Source: JABMMZ01 sp040403495 (lineage in GTDB: Bacteria > Bacteroidota > Bacteroidia > NS11-12g > UBA955). Taken from it: 64,000 nt of DNA. The translations under genes and the position numbers were made by a program. This document shows positions 1 through 9,148 of this stretch, piece by piece. The notes under the pieces were generated by a model. The model was not told the origin of the DNA. It was given only the letters and a program-made list of their open reading frames with translations, and ran no database searches. Positions within the stretch are counted from its first letter, which is position 1. Each line of letters starts with the position of its first letter. The DNA is taken from the NCBI GenBank assembly GCA_040403495.1, contig JBBAKM010000008.1, forward strand, positions 37,272-101,271, read 5' to 3'.

Positions 1-2
1 GT

Positions 3-596
3 ATAAAAGTAGTTTACCCAAGTAACGCCGCCGATATGAAAGGTTTGTTAAAAGCCGCTTTTTATGACCCTAATCCAGTGGTGATGTTTGAGCACAAAGG
101 GCTCTATTGGAGTAAAGTCCCCGGAACTGAGTTGGCCAAAATGCCAGAACCATCTGAAGATTATGTGATTCCTCTTGGTAAAGCTAATATTGTTCAAACC
201 GCTAGTGAAGATGCCGTAAAATATGGAGAATCAATAGCTGTAATTACTTATGGAATGGGCGTTTACTGGGCTTTAAATGCTTCTAAATCTATGAGTGAAA
301 ATGTTGAGATTGTGGATTTAAGAACACTAAATCCTTGCGATGATGAAACCATTTTTAAAGTTGTGAAAAAACATGGTAAAGCCATTGTTTTGACCGAAGA
401 AACTTTAAGGAATTCATTTGCCGAAGCTATAGCAGGAAGAATTCAAAAAAATTGTTTTCAATATTTAGATGCACCAATAGAAATTGTGGGGTCAGCTAAT
501 TTACCAGCAATTCCTCTTAATATTGAACTCGAAAAAGAAATGCTTCCAAGTGCTGAAAAGCTAAAAATAATAATGGAACAACTGTTGGAAAACTAA
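3..596 (+). CDS. 2-oxoacid dehydrogenase E1 component, beta module (C-terminal part)
   Basis: The frame is open to the left edge, so only the C-terminal ~197 residues are seen; the ATG at 36 is internal. The visible part starts in the end of the pyrimidine-binding domain (VVYPSNAADMKGLL) and continues into a transketolase C-terminal domain (SIAVITYGMGVYWAL, VEIVDLRTLNP, AIVLTEETLRNSFAEAIAG). Such E1-beta modules decarboxylate branched-chain 2-oxoacids, pyruvate or acetoin with thiamine diphosphate. The run FEHKGLYWSKV resembles the fused alpha/beta E1 proteins common in Bacteroidota, but the alpha part lies outside the window, so fusion is an inference. Substrate cannot be decided. It ends 55 bp before the next operon. 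Confidence 0.85.
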   Translation: MKVVYPSNAADMKGLLKAAFYDPNPVVMFEHKGLYWSKVPGTELAKMPEPSEDYVIPLGKANIVQTASEDAVKYGESIAVITYGMGVYWALNASKSMSENVEIVDLRTLNPCDDETIFKVVKKHGKAIVLTEETLRNSFAEAIAGRIQKNCFQYLDAPIEIVGSANLPAIPLNIELEKEMLPSAEKLKIIMEQLLEN

Positions 597-651
597 AATT
601 GATTTGTTTTTCTACTGATTTTTGATTTAATTTGAATAATAGTAGAGAATA

Positions 652-1581
652 ATGAGCCAATTTTACACTCCTTTTTTTCGTTTGTTTTTCATATTCGTTT
701 CGGTCGTAATGGTCGTGTCTTGTTCTAAAAAAGAGGCTACTGTTGTTCCTAATAATAAACCTAAATCTTATGACGATGTATCAACTGTTAAGGTTGAAAA
801 TTATATCAACCGAATCTATATTGATTTATTGGGTAGAGAACCTTTAGATGCTGAATCAATAAGAGATTTAGAATTATTGAGAAAAGGGAATTTATCAATC
901 GAAAGTAGGCAAGATGTTATTATGAGATTAATGACTGATTCCATTTTTGTGCCAGGAGATTCTTCCTACAGAAGAGCCTACTATCAAAGGATTTATGATT
1001 TAACTAAAGCAAGATTGCTTGAAGGAGCCTCTGAAGAAGAAATAAGTCAACCCATTGGAATTGCACAATTTTCATTAATATCCTCAAGGTTATTGGGCGA
1101 TTCAATTGGCGTGTTTTCTGCCATGGCTACAATAGATAGATGTAAAAATGTTCTCAAATCTAGAAGAGCTTACCAACTTGGTCAAATACAAATAGGAGAT
1201 ATGTATGCCTATATGTTGGATAACCCAATTTATGATGTAATTAATATGAATTCATTTAATTTTGTGAATGCGTCTTTTGATGATTTGTTTTTTAGATTCC
1301 CAACCAGAGATGAGTTTAATATTGGATTCGAAATAATAGAAAAAGGCAAAGGAGGGTCACTGTTTGGAGGTTATGCTGATAATAAATATGCCTATTGTCA
1401 AATGTTAGTTAAGTCGCGGGAATTCAGCGAGGGGTTAATAAAATGGTGTTATCTTACTTTGGTGGGTAGAGAACCTACTACCCAAGAAACGGTAAACCTA
1501 ATGGATGATTTTTACAAAACAAAGAATTTACAAAAAGTTCAACTTTTAATAATGAGTACAGATGAATATGCACAGTTTTAA
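652..1581 (+). CDS. Lipoprotein with two GREP-type (DUF1549/DUF4214-like) helical motifs
   Basis: This 309-residue protein has a lipoprotein signal peptide ending VVSC, with the lipid-modified Cys at residue 24. Residues 51-64 read YINRIYIDLLGREP, and the last 46 residues carry a second copy (LTLVGREPTTQE followed by MSTDEYAQF at the extreme C-terminus). The 'LGREP...S.EY' pattern recalls DUF1549 of planctomycete surface proteins and DUF4214; the exact family is not certain. It is the first gene of an operon that also encodes a DUF1501-like protein and a cytochrome-type lipoprotein. Its 3' end overlaps the next gene by 20 bp, so translation is probably coupled. No enzymatic residues were recognised. 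The likely location is the outer membrane or periplasm. Confidence 0.75.
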   Translation: MSQFYTPFFRLFFIFVSVVMVVSCSKKEATVVPNNKPKSYDDVSTVKVENYINRIYIDLLGREPLDAESIRDLELLRKGNLSIESRQDVIMRLMTDSIFVPGDSSYRRAYYQRIYDLTKARLLEGASEEEISQPIGIAQFSLISSRLLGDSIGVFSAMATIDRCKNVLKSRRAYQLGQIQIGDMYAYMLDNPIYDVINMNSFNFVNASFDDLFFRFPTRDEFNIGFEIIEKGKGGSLFGGYADNKYAYCQMLVKSREFSEGLIKWCYLTLVGREPTTQETVNLMDDFYKTKNLQKVQLLIMSTDEYAQF

Positions 1582-2059
1582 ACTAATCTTTATCTTATTT
1601 GGTCTCCTTTCTTTTATTGCTTGTCAAAAAAAGACAGAATATCGAGTCGTTAATACAGATTCTTATGGAGATAATTTAAATAAGAACAAGGCCAAATCAA
1701 ATATTGAATATCACAGTATTTTAACGACTAATTTATTTCAAAAACCATCTTCGGTAAATGAATTGAGTCGCACTGATAGGGTCATTCAAAGTTGTGGTGA
1801 TAAATCTTTAATCAACGAGGTTATTATTAGTAACTACATGAATTCCAATCAGGTAAAATTGCCAACACGAAGGTTTATGGTGGATAGTACGGAACGTTTT
1901 ATTGAAGAAACCTACATTAGGTTTTTTATCAGAAGACCAACAGAAGCAGAAAGAACATGGTTCAGAAATTATATAAATGCGAACAAAAGTAATCCTAATT
2001 TTTCTCCTGAATTAGTTTACACCGCTTTTGCAGCCTCTGATGAATATTTTTTCTATTAA
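1562..2059 (+). CDS. Small lipoprotein ending in the same R-x-PT...SDEY motif
   Basis: This 165-residue protein has lipobox FIAC (Cys21 from the first ATG; an ATG two codons later is also possible). The last 48 residues (YIRFFIRRPTEAE ... AASDEYFFY) repeat the C-terminal motif of the preceding lipoprotein, placing the motif at the very C-terminus of both. It overlaps the previous gene by 20 bp and lies 17 bp before the DUF1501-like gene. The pair looks like a split or duplicated small DUF1549-like unit. Function unknown; a structural or partner-binding role beside the DUF1501-like protein is an inference from order only. Confidence 0.7.
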   Translation: MNMHSFKLIFILFGLLSFIACQKKTEYRVVNTDSYGDNLNKNKAKSNIEYHSILTTNLFQKPSSVNELSRTDRVIQSCGDKSLINEVIISNYMNSNQVKLPTRRFMVDSTERFIEETYIRFFIRRPTEAERTWFRNYINANKSNPNFSPELVYTAFAASDEYFFY

Positions 2060-2076
2060 ATATTAAATCACAAAAA

Positions 2077-3417
2077 ATGAAAAGAAGAGATTTTGTAAAA
2101 CAAACAGCTAAAGTAGCAACAGCGGGATTGATATTACCTTATCTACTACCAAGTGGAAGGTTGTTTGCACGAACCAATGAACCTAAAGCGGAACATGTGG
2201 TTTATGTGTTGTTTGGCGGTGGATTAAGGCAGCAAGATTCTATCTTACAACGTTATTTGTCTGACAGTCAGGGATTTAATGTTGAAGGGAATATCATGTA
2301 CAATATGTTAGAAGGTGCAGCACCCTCTACCAAAATTGCCTATGGAACAACACCTTCTGGACAACCGAATGGCAGTCAACCAATTCCTAAGATTTTATCT
2401 CAATCTATCCAAAAACAAGGAACCCTATTTGCCGAAATGCGCGCCATTTCTGGAGGACATTATGGCGGTTTAAATTCTTTGGTTACAGGAAGTGGTGTTC
2501 AAGGGCAAGGTTTGAAAGTGAGGCCCGTAAATCCTACTATTTTTGAGTATGCCCGTAAATTTGGCGGTTTTAAAGCAACGGATGTTTGGTTTATAGGAAA
2601 TACAATCTCGAACTCTACGCCTTTACTCAACTCAAGTCGTCATCCCGACTTTGGATTACAATATGGTGCTAACTTTTTTGCACCCGGAATAACATTTGGT
2701 GGTGACGGAAGAGCCACGCTTTCAAATGCAAAAATTTATCATCCGCAAGAGGAGCTTGAGCCTATGTATAAAATGAAGAACTTTTTAGACAATTCATTTA
2801 ATATAAGACAAGGCGATATCCCCGGAATAAAAAATACGGATGAAGAAAAAACGCGCATTAAAACGTTTATTGAAGAAACCTTTAACAGACAAAGTGCTGG
2901 ACTACTTCCTATGCCACCCGTTTCAGGTGGTGATGGTTCTACAATAGGTTATGCAGCCGAAGTGTTAAGGGTTTTTAAACCCAAATTGTTGGTTGTGAAT
3001 ATGAGCAATATCGATGGATGTCACAGTAACTTTACTGGATACCTTCAAGCTATGCACAAAGCAGACCATGCCCTTGGCTTTTTATGGAATTATATTCAAA
3101 CACAAATTCCTGAAATGAGTGGCAAAACCATTATGACTTTTGTGCCTGAATGTGGTAGAAATTTAAACCATAATCCCATTTTGGATGAAAATGATTGGTA
3201 TGGTTACGACCATGGTGATGCCAATTCTTTGAGGGTTTTCGGTGGTATGGTTGGAAAAAATGTTCCTTCTAATTTAATGATTGGTTCAGAAAATAACCCC
3301 ATTGGAAAAGTAACCGATTTTACATTGACAATTGCAGATATTTTAGGGTTCAAAGACCAAGTAAAGTCTGCAGGAATTATTGACCCCGATGCACGAAGTT
3401 TGTTTGATAGAATTTAA
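2077..3417 (+). CDS. Tat-exported DUF1501-like protein (alkaline-phosphatase-like fold)
   Basis: The N-terminus MKRRDFVKQTAKVATAG is a twin-arginine signal followed by a hydrophobic stretch, so the protein should be folded before export to the periplasm. DUF1501 signatures appear in order: an early glycine turn FGGGLRQQDS, then NIDGCHSNF (the family's 'FDTH' position), then PECGRN (the 'EFGR' position), then YGYDHGDANS (the 'TDHG' position). The length (446 residues) fits the family. DUF1501 proteins belong to the alkaline phosphatase/sulfatase superfamily, but their reactions are mostly undefined. In other phyla they pair with DUF1549/DUF1553 or DUF1800 proteins; here the partners seem to be the two small lipoproteins upstream. 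Confidence 0.8.
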   Translation: MKRRDFVKQTAKVATAGLILPYLLPSGRLFARTNEPKAEHVVYVLFGGGLRQQDSILQRYLSDSQGFNVEGNIMYNMLEGAAPSTKIAYGTTPSGQPNGSQPIPKILSQSIQKQGTLFAEMRAISGGHYGGLNSLVTGSGVQGQGLKVRPVNPTIFEYARKFGGFKATDVWFIGNTISNSTPLLNSSRHPDFGLQYGANFFAPGITFGGDGRATLSNAKIYHPQEELEPMYKMKNFLDNSFNIRQGDIPGIKNTDEEKTRIKTFIEETFNRQSAGLLPMPPVSGGDGSTIGYAAEVLRVFKPKLLVVNMSNIDGCHSNFTGYLQAMHKADHALGFLWNYIQTQIPEMSGKTIMTFVPECGRNLNHNPILDENDWYGYDHGDANSLRVFGGMVGKNVPSNLMIGSENNPIGKVTDFTLTIADILGFKDQVKSAGIIDPDARSLFDRI

Positions 3418-3427
3418 TTAAAAGCCT

Positions 3428-4384
3428 ATGAATAAGAGAAATACAAAATTATTTATTTTTCCTACATTGATTATTCTGCTTTTGGGGGCTTGTTCCAAAA
3501 ATATAAATGATAATCCTTATGACAATTGGAAGGACGATGTTAAAGAATCTCCAATAAACAATGTTGACATTGATCCAAATTCAATTCAAGGGTTACATAA
3601 GAATATTTTTAAACCTACTTGCTCTAACAGCGGTTGTCACGATGGGAATTTTGAACCTGATTTTAGAACCATAGAAAGTACGTACAACTCATTAATAAAC
3701 CGTTTGAGTACCAATACAGACCCTAATCAACCTCAGTTTTCAAAAAGGGTAGTGCCAGGGAATGCTTCTCAAAGTATGCTATTGCACAGAATATTAGAGT
3801 TTATCCCTGGAAGTCAAGGAAAAATGCCATTGACGACTGACCCCGGTAGTGATTGGCCTGAAAAAAAAGAGACTTATATTGACAATATTAGAACTTGGAT
3901 TAATAACGGCGCAAAAGACCAATTTGGAAATAGTCCAAGTAATATTGATTTTACGCCTCAAATGGGTGGTTTACAGGTTTTTATTAACGGTTCAACAACC
4001 CCTTTGCCTCATATAGGGTACCAACCCGTTTTAGTGCCTTCTAGCGCTAGTCAAGTTAAAATAATGATTTCTATTCTCGACGATAAAACCCCATTGTCGC
4101 AGTTAGGTCCCAACACAATTAATTTTTCACTGAATCCTTATGAGTTTAAAGGTGCTGAACAAAGTTTGTCAAAAGAAAGCTCTCCATTTTTGGGTTTAGG
4201 TGTTTCAGGAGAAACGGTTGAATATTGGTACAGTATAACGTTGCCGCTTTCATCAATAGGAGTTTCGGGTGATGTGATATGGTGCAGAGTAAATACAACA
4301 GATAATGTTAATCCAAGCCTGTTTATTCCCTCTAATGAAACTTCTTTTAACTTTAAAAAATACTTCGCAATAAAGATTAATTAA
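3428..4384 (+). CDS. Lipoprotein with a cytochrome c-type haem site (C-x4-C-H)
   Basis: Residues 1-21 form a lipoprotein signal ending GAC (Cys22). A single haem-type site CSNSGCH lies at residues 65-71. The four-residue spacing between cysteines is the variant seen in planctomycete-type and Bacteroidota surface cytochromes rather than the usual CXXCH. A later segment (PGNASQSMLLHRI, GKMPLT, IRTWINNGAKD) matches the C-terminal half of such domains, where KMP supplies the distal Met. The remainder, from about residue 175, looks like a beta-sandwich. Haem attachment is therefore likely but not proven. It starts 10 bp after the DUF1501-like gene and overlaps the next gene by one base (TAATG). 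Confidence 0.78.
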   Translation: MNKRNTKLFIFPTLIILLLGACSKNINDNPYDNWKDDVKESPINNVDIDPNSIQGLHKNIFKPTCSNSGCHDGNFEPDFRTIESTYNSLINRLSTNTDPNQPQFSKRVVPGNASQSMLLHRILEFIPGSQGKMPLTTDPGSDWPEKKETYIDNIRTWINNGAKDQFGNSPSNIDFTPQMGGLQVFINGSTTPLPHIGYQPVLVPSSASQVKIMISILDDKTPLSQLGPNTINFSLNPYEFKGAEQSLSKESSPFLGLGVSGETVEYWYSITLPLSSIGVSGDVIWCRVNTTDNVNPSLFIPSNETSFNFKKYFAIKIN

Positions 4385-4815
4385 TGAGACGAATTATTAT
4401 CTATAGCTTTTTGTTTTTAGTTTTACAGAATTGTAAAAAAGACAACACAAATGCGGTTCCAAGTATAAAGTTTATTTCAATAAGTGCGACAGAAGTTGTT
4501 CAATACAAAGACAGTTTGGAAATTAAGTTTGAATATTCTGATGCTAATGGTGATTTAGGTGAGATAAATCCTGACCAAAATGCTATTTATGTCAAAGACA
4601 GGCGTTTGTCAAAACCTGATTATTATTTTATTCCACCACTTGCACCTCCTACAAGTTCTGTTTTTATCAAAGGTGAATTAATAGTGAAAATTAAAAACAC
4701 ATTTCTGCTTGGAACTGCGCTTCAGGAAACAACTAATTTTGAAGTTAAATTAAAAGACAGGGCAGGGCAGTGGAGTAATACCATCGTTACGCCTGAAATT
4801 ATAATTAAAAAGTAA
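4384..4815 (+). CDS. Small lipoprotein, function unknown
   Basis: This 143-residue protein has signal peptide MRRIIIYSFLFLVLQNC with the lipid Cys at 17, followed by KKDN, typical of an exported Bacteroidota lipoprotein. The mature part is probably all beta: it contains SLEIKFEYSDANGDLGEI, a pattern common in immunoglobulin-like lipoproteins of this phylum. It is embedded between the cytochrome-like lipoprotein (1-base overlap) and the large T9SS protein (no spacing), so it is co-translated with both. No catalytic residues were seen. Confidence 0.65.
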   Translation: MRRIIIYSFLFLVLQNCKKDNTNAVPSIKFISISATEVVQYKDSLEIKFEYSDANGDLGEINPDQNAIYVKDRRLSKPDYYFIPPLAPPTSSVFIKGELIVKIKNTFLLGTALQETTNFEVKLKDRAGQWSNTIVTPEIIIKK

Positions 4816-7800
4816 ATGAGACATTTGTTTACATATTTTAAGGGTTTTAAAAGCTATAAACTGGTTTTATTAGGACTTTTTATGTCTTTGTTGCATGCTA
4901 AGGGGCAAACGGAATATAAAATGTCGAATGCAACTGTATACGCTTGTAAAGGTTCATTAAAAGACAGTGAAGCTAATCAACAATCAACTACTAAATATGC
5001 CAATAATGAAGATTTGATTTTTACTATTGTTGTAAAAGGGGCAAGCTCTATTTCTATCAAATTCAAAGGAAGTTTTTGTACTGAGGCAGGCTCTGATTAT
5101 TTAAAGGCATACAGAGGAAAAGATACAACAGGGACTCTAATTCGTACTTATACGGGAACAATTAATAATCCAACCAATATTACTTCAAACGATTCCGCCA
5201 TTACTTTTTATTTCCATTCTGATAAAAATATTGTTTGCGATGGATGGGAACTGACTTGGGAAGGTAAAATTACGCAAGTGCCTCAACCTAAATTTAGCCC
5301 AATCACAAATCCAACATGTAATTCAATTAAAATTAGAGTTACTTTAGACCAACCTTTCAATTGTGATTCTGTAAAAGCATCCAGTTTTAAATTGTCGGGA
5401 ACACTGTCAACGGCCATAACTTCAGTTACGCCTATTTCATGTAATTCCAAAAATGAAACCAATACCTTTGATGTTTCTTTTGCAAGTGGACTGAACAGAA
5501 GTGGGAATTATTCCTTGCTGCTGACTTCCTCTTTTAAAGATGCTTGTGACAGTGTTTGGGTGATAAAATCAACTCTGAATTTTAAAATAACAGATTGTCC
5601 TATACAAGTGGATTTAAGGAGCAATAGATTGGTCATTTGTAAAGGCACATGTGCAAATCTCACAGCCATAGTAAGTGGAGGAAATGCCAGCAGCTATTCA
5701 TACACTTGGCTAAGTGGAGGCTTGTCTTCCGCACCACCTCAAACAGTTTGTCCAACGGCCACAACTACTTACATTCTAAGGGTTTCTGATGGAGTTTCAG
5801 TGCCAGGGTTAGACACCGTAGTTATTACCGTTTTAGATCCTCCTGTTGCTCAAAATGATACAACAGTTTGTCAATCATCCCCTCCGTTTAATTTAAAAGC
5901 AAATCCAAGTGGAGGAGTTTGGTCTGGAACCGGAATAACAAGTGCTGCAAATGGTACCTTTAGTCCAAGTGTGGCAAGAGGAGGAACGTTTAAAATAGCC
6001 TATACTATTGGTGGTTGCGCCGATACGGTTGTAGTAACAGTCCGCCCAATTAGTGCAGGAACTCCATTAGCGGCTTGTCCTTCTTCTTCGGCATTTATGG
6101 TGTCAGGATTTACGCCGCCTGGCGGAACTTGGAGTGGTCCCAATATTAGTGCTGCAGGACTTATTACACCGCCTTCAAGCAGTGGTTCTTTCACCGTTAC
6201 CTATTCTTGGAATGGTTGTACAAGTGATAAAATTATAAATATCGACTTAATTAATATTGTCAAAAGAGATACCATTTGTAAGTCAAAAGCAATTGATACT
6301 TTCAAAAACTTTACACCAATTGGGGGAACATGGACTGGCCAAGGTATAACAAATTCAAGGTTGGGGATTACAACACCTCCGACAGCTGCCGCAGGCAACA
6401 AAATTTACATTTATACCATTAATGGTTGCCGCGATACACTCAGAAGATTTATTCAAGAAATTGATGCCCGATTTGATGAAATAGCATGTCCCGATGCTGG
6501 TCAAAGGCTATTACCTCAAGGTTTGCCTGTAGGTGGATATTGGACAGGTAAAGGTATTTTTGATGCTAATAATGGTTTGTTTGATGCCGATAGTTTTAGA
6601 GTGCCTAGTAAATCTACTTTTGTTCAAACTAACTTAACCTATCATGGATTAAATGGATGTAAGGATGTTAAAATAATGTATTTAAGATACACAAGGTTTT
6701 ATAAAGACACGGTTAAAAATTGTGTTTCAGACACTGCTTATTTTATGAGAAATCCTTATTTGCAAAACGATCCTTGGAATATGATGTTTACAGGGAGTAA
6801 TGCAATAGTAGGTACGGGTGTTTACAATCAAAAGTTTAGCCCAACTTTGGCTGGTCGAGGTACCTTTCATACAATAAGAGGTACAGCAAATGGTTGTCAA
6901 GATACTATCGTTATTCAAGTTTTTAATAGAGCTAATATTCAGAAAGATACAGTGTTTTGTGTAGCAGACGATGCTTATCAACTAGTAAATAGGGAAGGTG
7001 CCGGATTATTTGTCGGCCCAGGAATTACAAATGCCCAAAAAGGAATTTTTAACCCTGCGATTGCCGGTGTTGGAACTCACTTAATCTTGTTTAGCTTGCC
7101 AGGAAAATGTACAGATACCGTTAAAATTAGAGTGAATGGACTTCCGAATGTGTCTGTTTTAGGCTTGAAAGATTACTATTGTTACAAAGATTCGATGACT
7201 CAGTTGGTACTAAATCCAACAGGCGGTCTGTTACAAGGAAGTGGTTTGGTGGGGACTATATTTAATCCGAGTATTGCCAAACAAGGTCAACATACTATTA
7301 AATATACTTTTGGTTCTGGAAAATGTATCAATACTTTTTCTAAAGATATTACAGTAGGGGAACCTTTGGTTTTGACTTTATCAAAAAACAAAGACAGTAT
7401 ATGTGTTGGAGAAACGGTAGAATTGTCAACCATCAGTAAGGGTGGTAATGGTAATTCAACTTTGCTTTGGAGTAGTGGACAAATGAATGTGCCCAATATT
7501 TACGAAGCACCTAAAAGAACTACTCAATACAGTGTAGTTTTAAAAGATGGATGCAGCGATTCTGTTCAAAGACAAACTTCAATTTATGTTCATCCACCTT
7601 TGTTTGGAAGGGTTCAAACTTCTGCCAAAATGTGTTTTGGAAATCAAGGTTTTGCCGAGTTGAAAATGAACGATACCGGCCGTTATTCATACACTTGGAA
7701 TACCATTCCAATTCAAAAAACAAGTAGAATAGTGGCACCTGTGGCAACCACTTATAAAATAAAGGTTAAAAATCTTGAGACCAATTGTTTTTATGACACA

Positions 7801-8361
7801 AGTGTTACTATTCCGGGATATGATAAGATAAGAGCTTTTTTTACAACGGTCCCTTCTTCCCAATGTTTATACAGCAATAATGCGTTATTGAAAATAATAA
7901 ATGCCAGTGAAGGTGGAACCAGTGGTATATGGGATTTTGGCGATGGAAATACCGAGACGTATGATGAGCAAACGAATCCTACACATTTGTACAAAGGAGA
8001 TACAGACCGTTATGAAATTAAACTCTTTATTTCAAATGAAGGAGGGTGCAAAGACAGTTTTAAAGCTAGTATTTGTGTGATAGATACTCTAAGTTTATTT
8101 GTTCCTGATGCCTTTACTCCAAATGATGACGAAATCAACGATGTATTCAAAATTCATTCACTATCGATAGTGAAACTTGATTTGAAAATATTCAACAGAT
8201 GGGGTGAATTGTTGTTTGAAACCAATGATCCTAAAAAAGGATGGAATGGATTCTATAAAGGAGAATTGTGCCCAACGGATTACTATGTTTATCAGGTCAA
8301 GTACAAAGGAAAAACAACACCATGGAAATACAAGAATGGCGTGTTTTATCTACTTAGATAA
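4816..8361 (+). CDS. Large secreted CUB/repeat/PKD protein with T9SS type B sorting domain
   Basis: The product has 1181 residues. The signal peptide (KLVLLGLFMSLLHAKG) is followed by a CUB-like domain at about 35-155 (conserved CTEAGSDYLKAY and a later SDKNIVCDGWELTW). From about 360 to 830 there are about seven degenerate 60-80-residue repeats, each beginning PxGGxWxGxGI and most ending with a Cys-Asp pair (NGCRDT). A PKD domain follows at about 1035-1090 (IWDFGDGNTE). The last ~85 residues are a gliding-associated/type B sorting domain: VPDAFTPNDDEINDVF, then IFNRWGELLFE and GWNGFYKGE. Known biology predicts export through T9SS and surface exposure. It starts immediately after the previous stop codon, so it is the last gene of the operon. 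A ligand- or matrix-binding role is inferred from the domains only. Confidence 0.88.
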   Translation: MRHLFTYFKGFKSYKLVLLGLFMSLLHAKGQTEYKMSNATVYACKGSLKDSEANQQSTTKYANNEDLIFTIVVKGASSISIKFKGSFCTEAGSDYLKAYRGKDTTGTLIRTYTGTINNPTNITSNDSAITFYFHSDKNIVCDGWELTWEGKITQVPQPKFSPITNPTCNSIKIRVTLDQPFNCDSVKASSFKLSGTLSTAITSVTPISCNSKNETNTFDVSFASGLNRSGNYSLLLTSSFKDACDSVWVIKSTLNFKITDCPIQVDLRSNRLVICKGTCANLTAIVSGGNASSYSYTWLSGGLSSAPPQTVCPTATTTYILRVSDGVSVPGLDTVVITVLDPPVAQNDTTVCQSSPPFNLKANPSGGVWSGTGITSAANGTFSPSVARGGTFKIAYTIGGCADTVVVTVRPISAGTPLAACPSSSAFMVSGFTPPGGTWSGPNISAAGLITPPSSSGSFTVTYSWNGCTSDKIINIDLINIVKRDTICKSKAIDTFKNFTPIGGTWTGQGITNSRLGITTPPTAAAGNKIYIYTINGCRDTLRRFIQEIDARFDEIACPDAGQRLLPQGLPVGGYWTGKGIFDANNGLFDADSFRVPSKSTFVQTNLTYHGLNGCKDVKIMYLRYTRFYKDTVKNCVSDTAYFMRNPYLQNDPWNMMFTGSNAIVGTGVYNQKFSPTLAGRGTFHTIRGTANGCQDTIVIQVFNRANIQKDTVFCVADDAYQLVNREGAGLFVGPGITNAQKGIFNPAIAGVGTHLILFSLPGKCTDTVKIRVNGLPNVSVLGLKDYYCYKDSMTQLVLNPTGGLLQGSGLVGTIFNPSIAKQGQHTIKYTFGSGKCINTFSKDITVGEPLVLTLSKNKDSICVGETVELSTISKGGNGNSTLLWSSGQMNVPNIYEAPKRTTQYSVVLKDGCSDSVQRQTSIYVHPPLFGRVQTSAKMCFGNQGFAELKMNDTGRYSYTWNTIPIQKTSRIVAPVATTYKIKVKNLETNCFYDTSVTIPGYDKIRAFFTTVPSSQCLYSNNALLKIINASEGGTSGIWDFGDGNTETYDEQTNPTHLYKGDTDRYEIKLFISNEGGCKDSFKASICVIDTLSLFVPDAFTPNDDEINDVFKIHSLSIVKLDLKIFNRWGELLFETNDPKKGWNGFYKGELCPTDYYVYQVKYKGKTTPWKYKNGVFYLLR

Positions 8362-8383
8362 AGTATAATGAGATAGGGGAAGC

Positions 8384-9148
8384 TTAAAAAGCGGCGCCTA
8401 TTCCTACAGAAAAGTTCAAAGTGTTTTGTCTTGAAAATGCAAATTTAGCAATGTTGTTTTCCAAAGCACTTCTTGGTGTAGCTATCAAAGATCCTTGTTC
8501 TGCAGGCGGTGAGTAAAAATTTAATGGCAAATTAAACTGTAACATTTTATTGATAAAAATAGTATTGTCAATAAAACGTTTTGAACCAAAGCCTATGAAA
8601 AACGTACTCAAAGAAATTGATGAATGGTTTATTTTAGGTAATTGAGTAGCAGGACTGTTGTAATCTCTGTAAAGTAATTCAACTTCTTTGATATTTATAA
8701 TACTATGAGAAAGACCATATACAAAATATTTACCCAAAGGTGCTACAGAGCCATTGCTTCTGAAATAAACTTGACTAGATAAATGAAAAGAGGTAACGTT
8801 AAAATCAATTAAGCCTTGATCAACATAATAAGATTTTCCGTTATGTCTAACCATGTTACTATTGAATATATCAAATAAGTATTCATTGTCAACTCTAAAT
8901 CCACCATTACTTACAGACAACAAAATAGTTTTTTTTCTGTTTAAGACTCTTTCAAAGGTCAATTGTAGGTTAGGTTTTTTTGAAAAATAACCATCAGTGG
9001 TTGACACATAATCTCTTTTAACAATGCCGCCGATATAATTGATGCTCAAGCAGTTTTTTTTGCCTAAATAGCCGGGAATACTTTTTTGTCCAAGAACAAA
9101 ACCTTGGATTGTAAATAATAAAATTAAAGGAATATATTTTAGTTGCAT
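8384..9148 (-). CDS. Hypothetical exported protein, probable outer-membrane beta-barrel
   Basis: This 254-residue protein has a signal peptide (PLILLFTIQGFVLGQ) and alternating polar/aromatic strands. It has no cysteine ladder or catalytic motif and ends in Phe (SVGIGAAF), as porin-like barrels often do. No family was recognised. Its start overlaps the stop of the upstream M48 protease gene by one base (TAATG read on the minus strand), so the two are co-translated and probably work together. It converges on the large T9SS gene with a 22 bp gap. Confidence 0.6.
   Translation of the reverse strand: MQLKYIPLILLFTIQGFVLGQKSIPGYLGKKNCLSINYIGGIVKRDYVSTTDGYFSKKPNLQLTFERVLNRKKTILLSVSNGGFRVDNEYLFDIFNSNMVRHNGKSYYVDQGLIDFNVTSFHLSSQVYFRSNGSVAPLGKYFVYGLSHSIINIKEVELLYRDYNSPATQLPKINHSSISLSTFFIGFGSKRFIDNTIFINKMLQFNLPLNFYSPPAEQGSLIATPRSALENNIAKFAFSRQNTLNFSVGIGAAF

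Noticed and set aside
6000..7994. Minus-strand ORFs inside the large CUB/PKD gene
   Set aside because: They are shadows produced by repeats and AT-rich codon use on the coding strand; no signal peptides or family motifs were seen.
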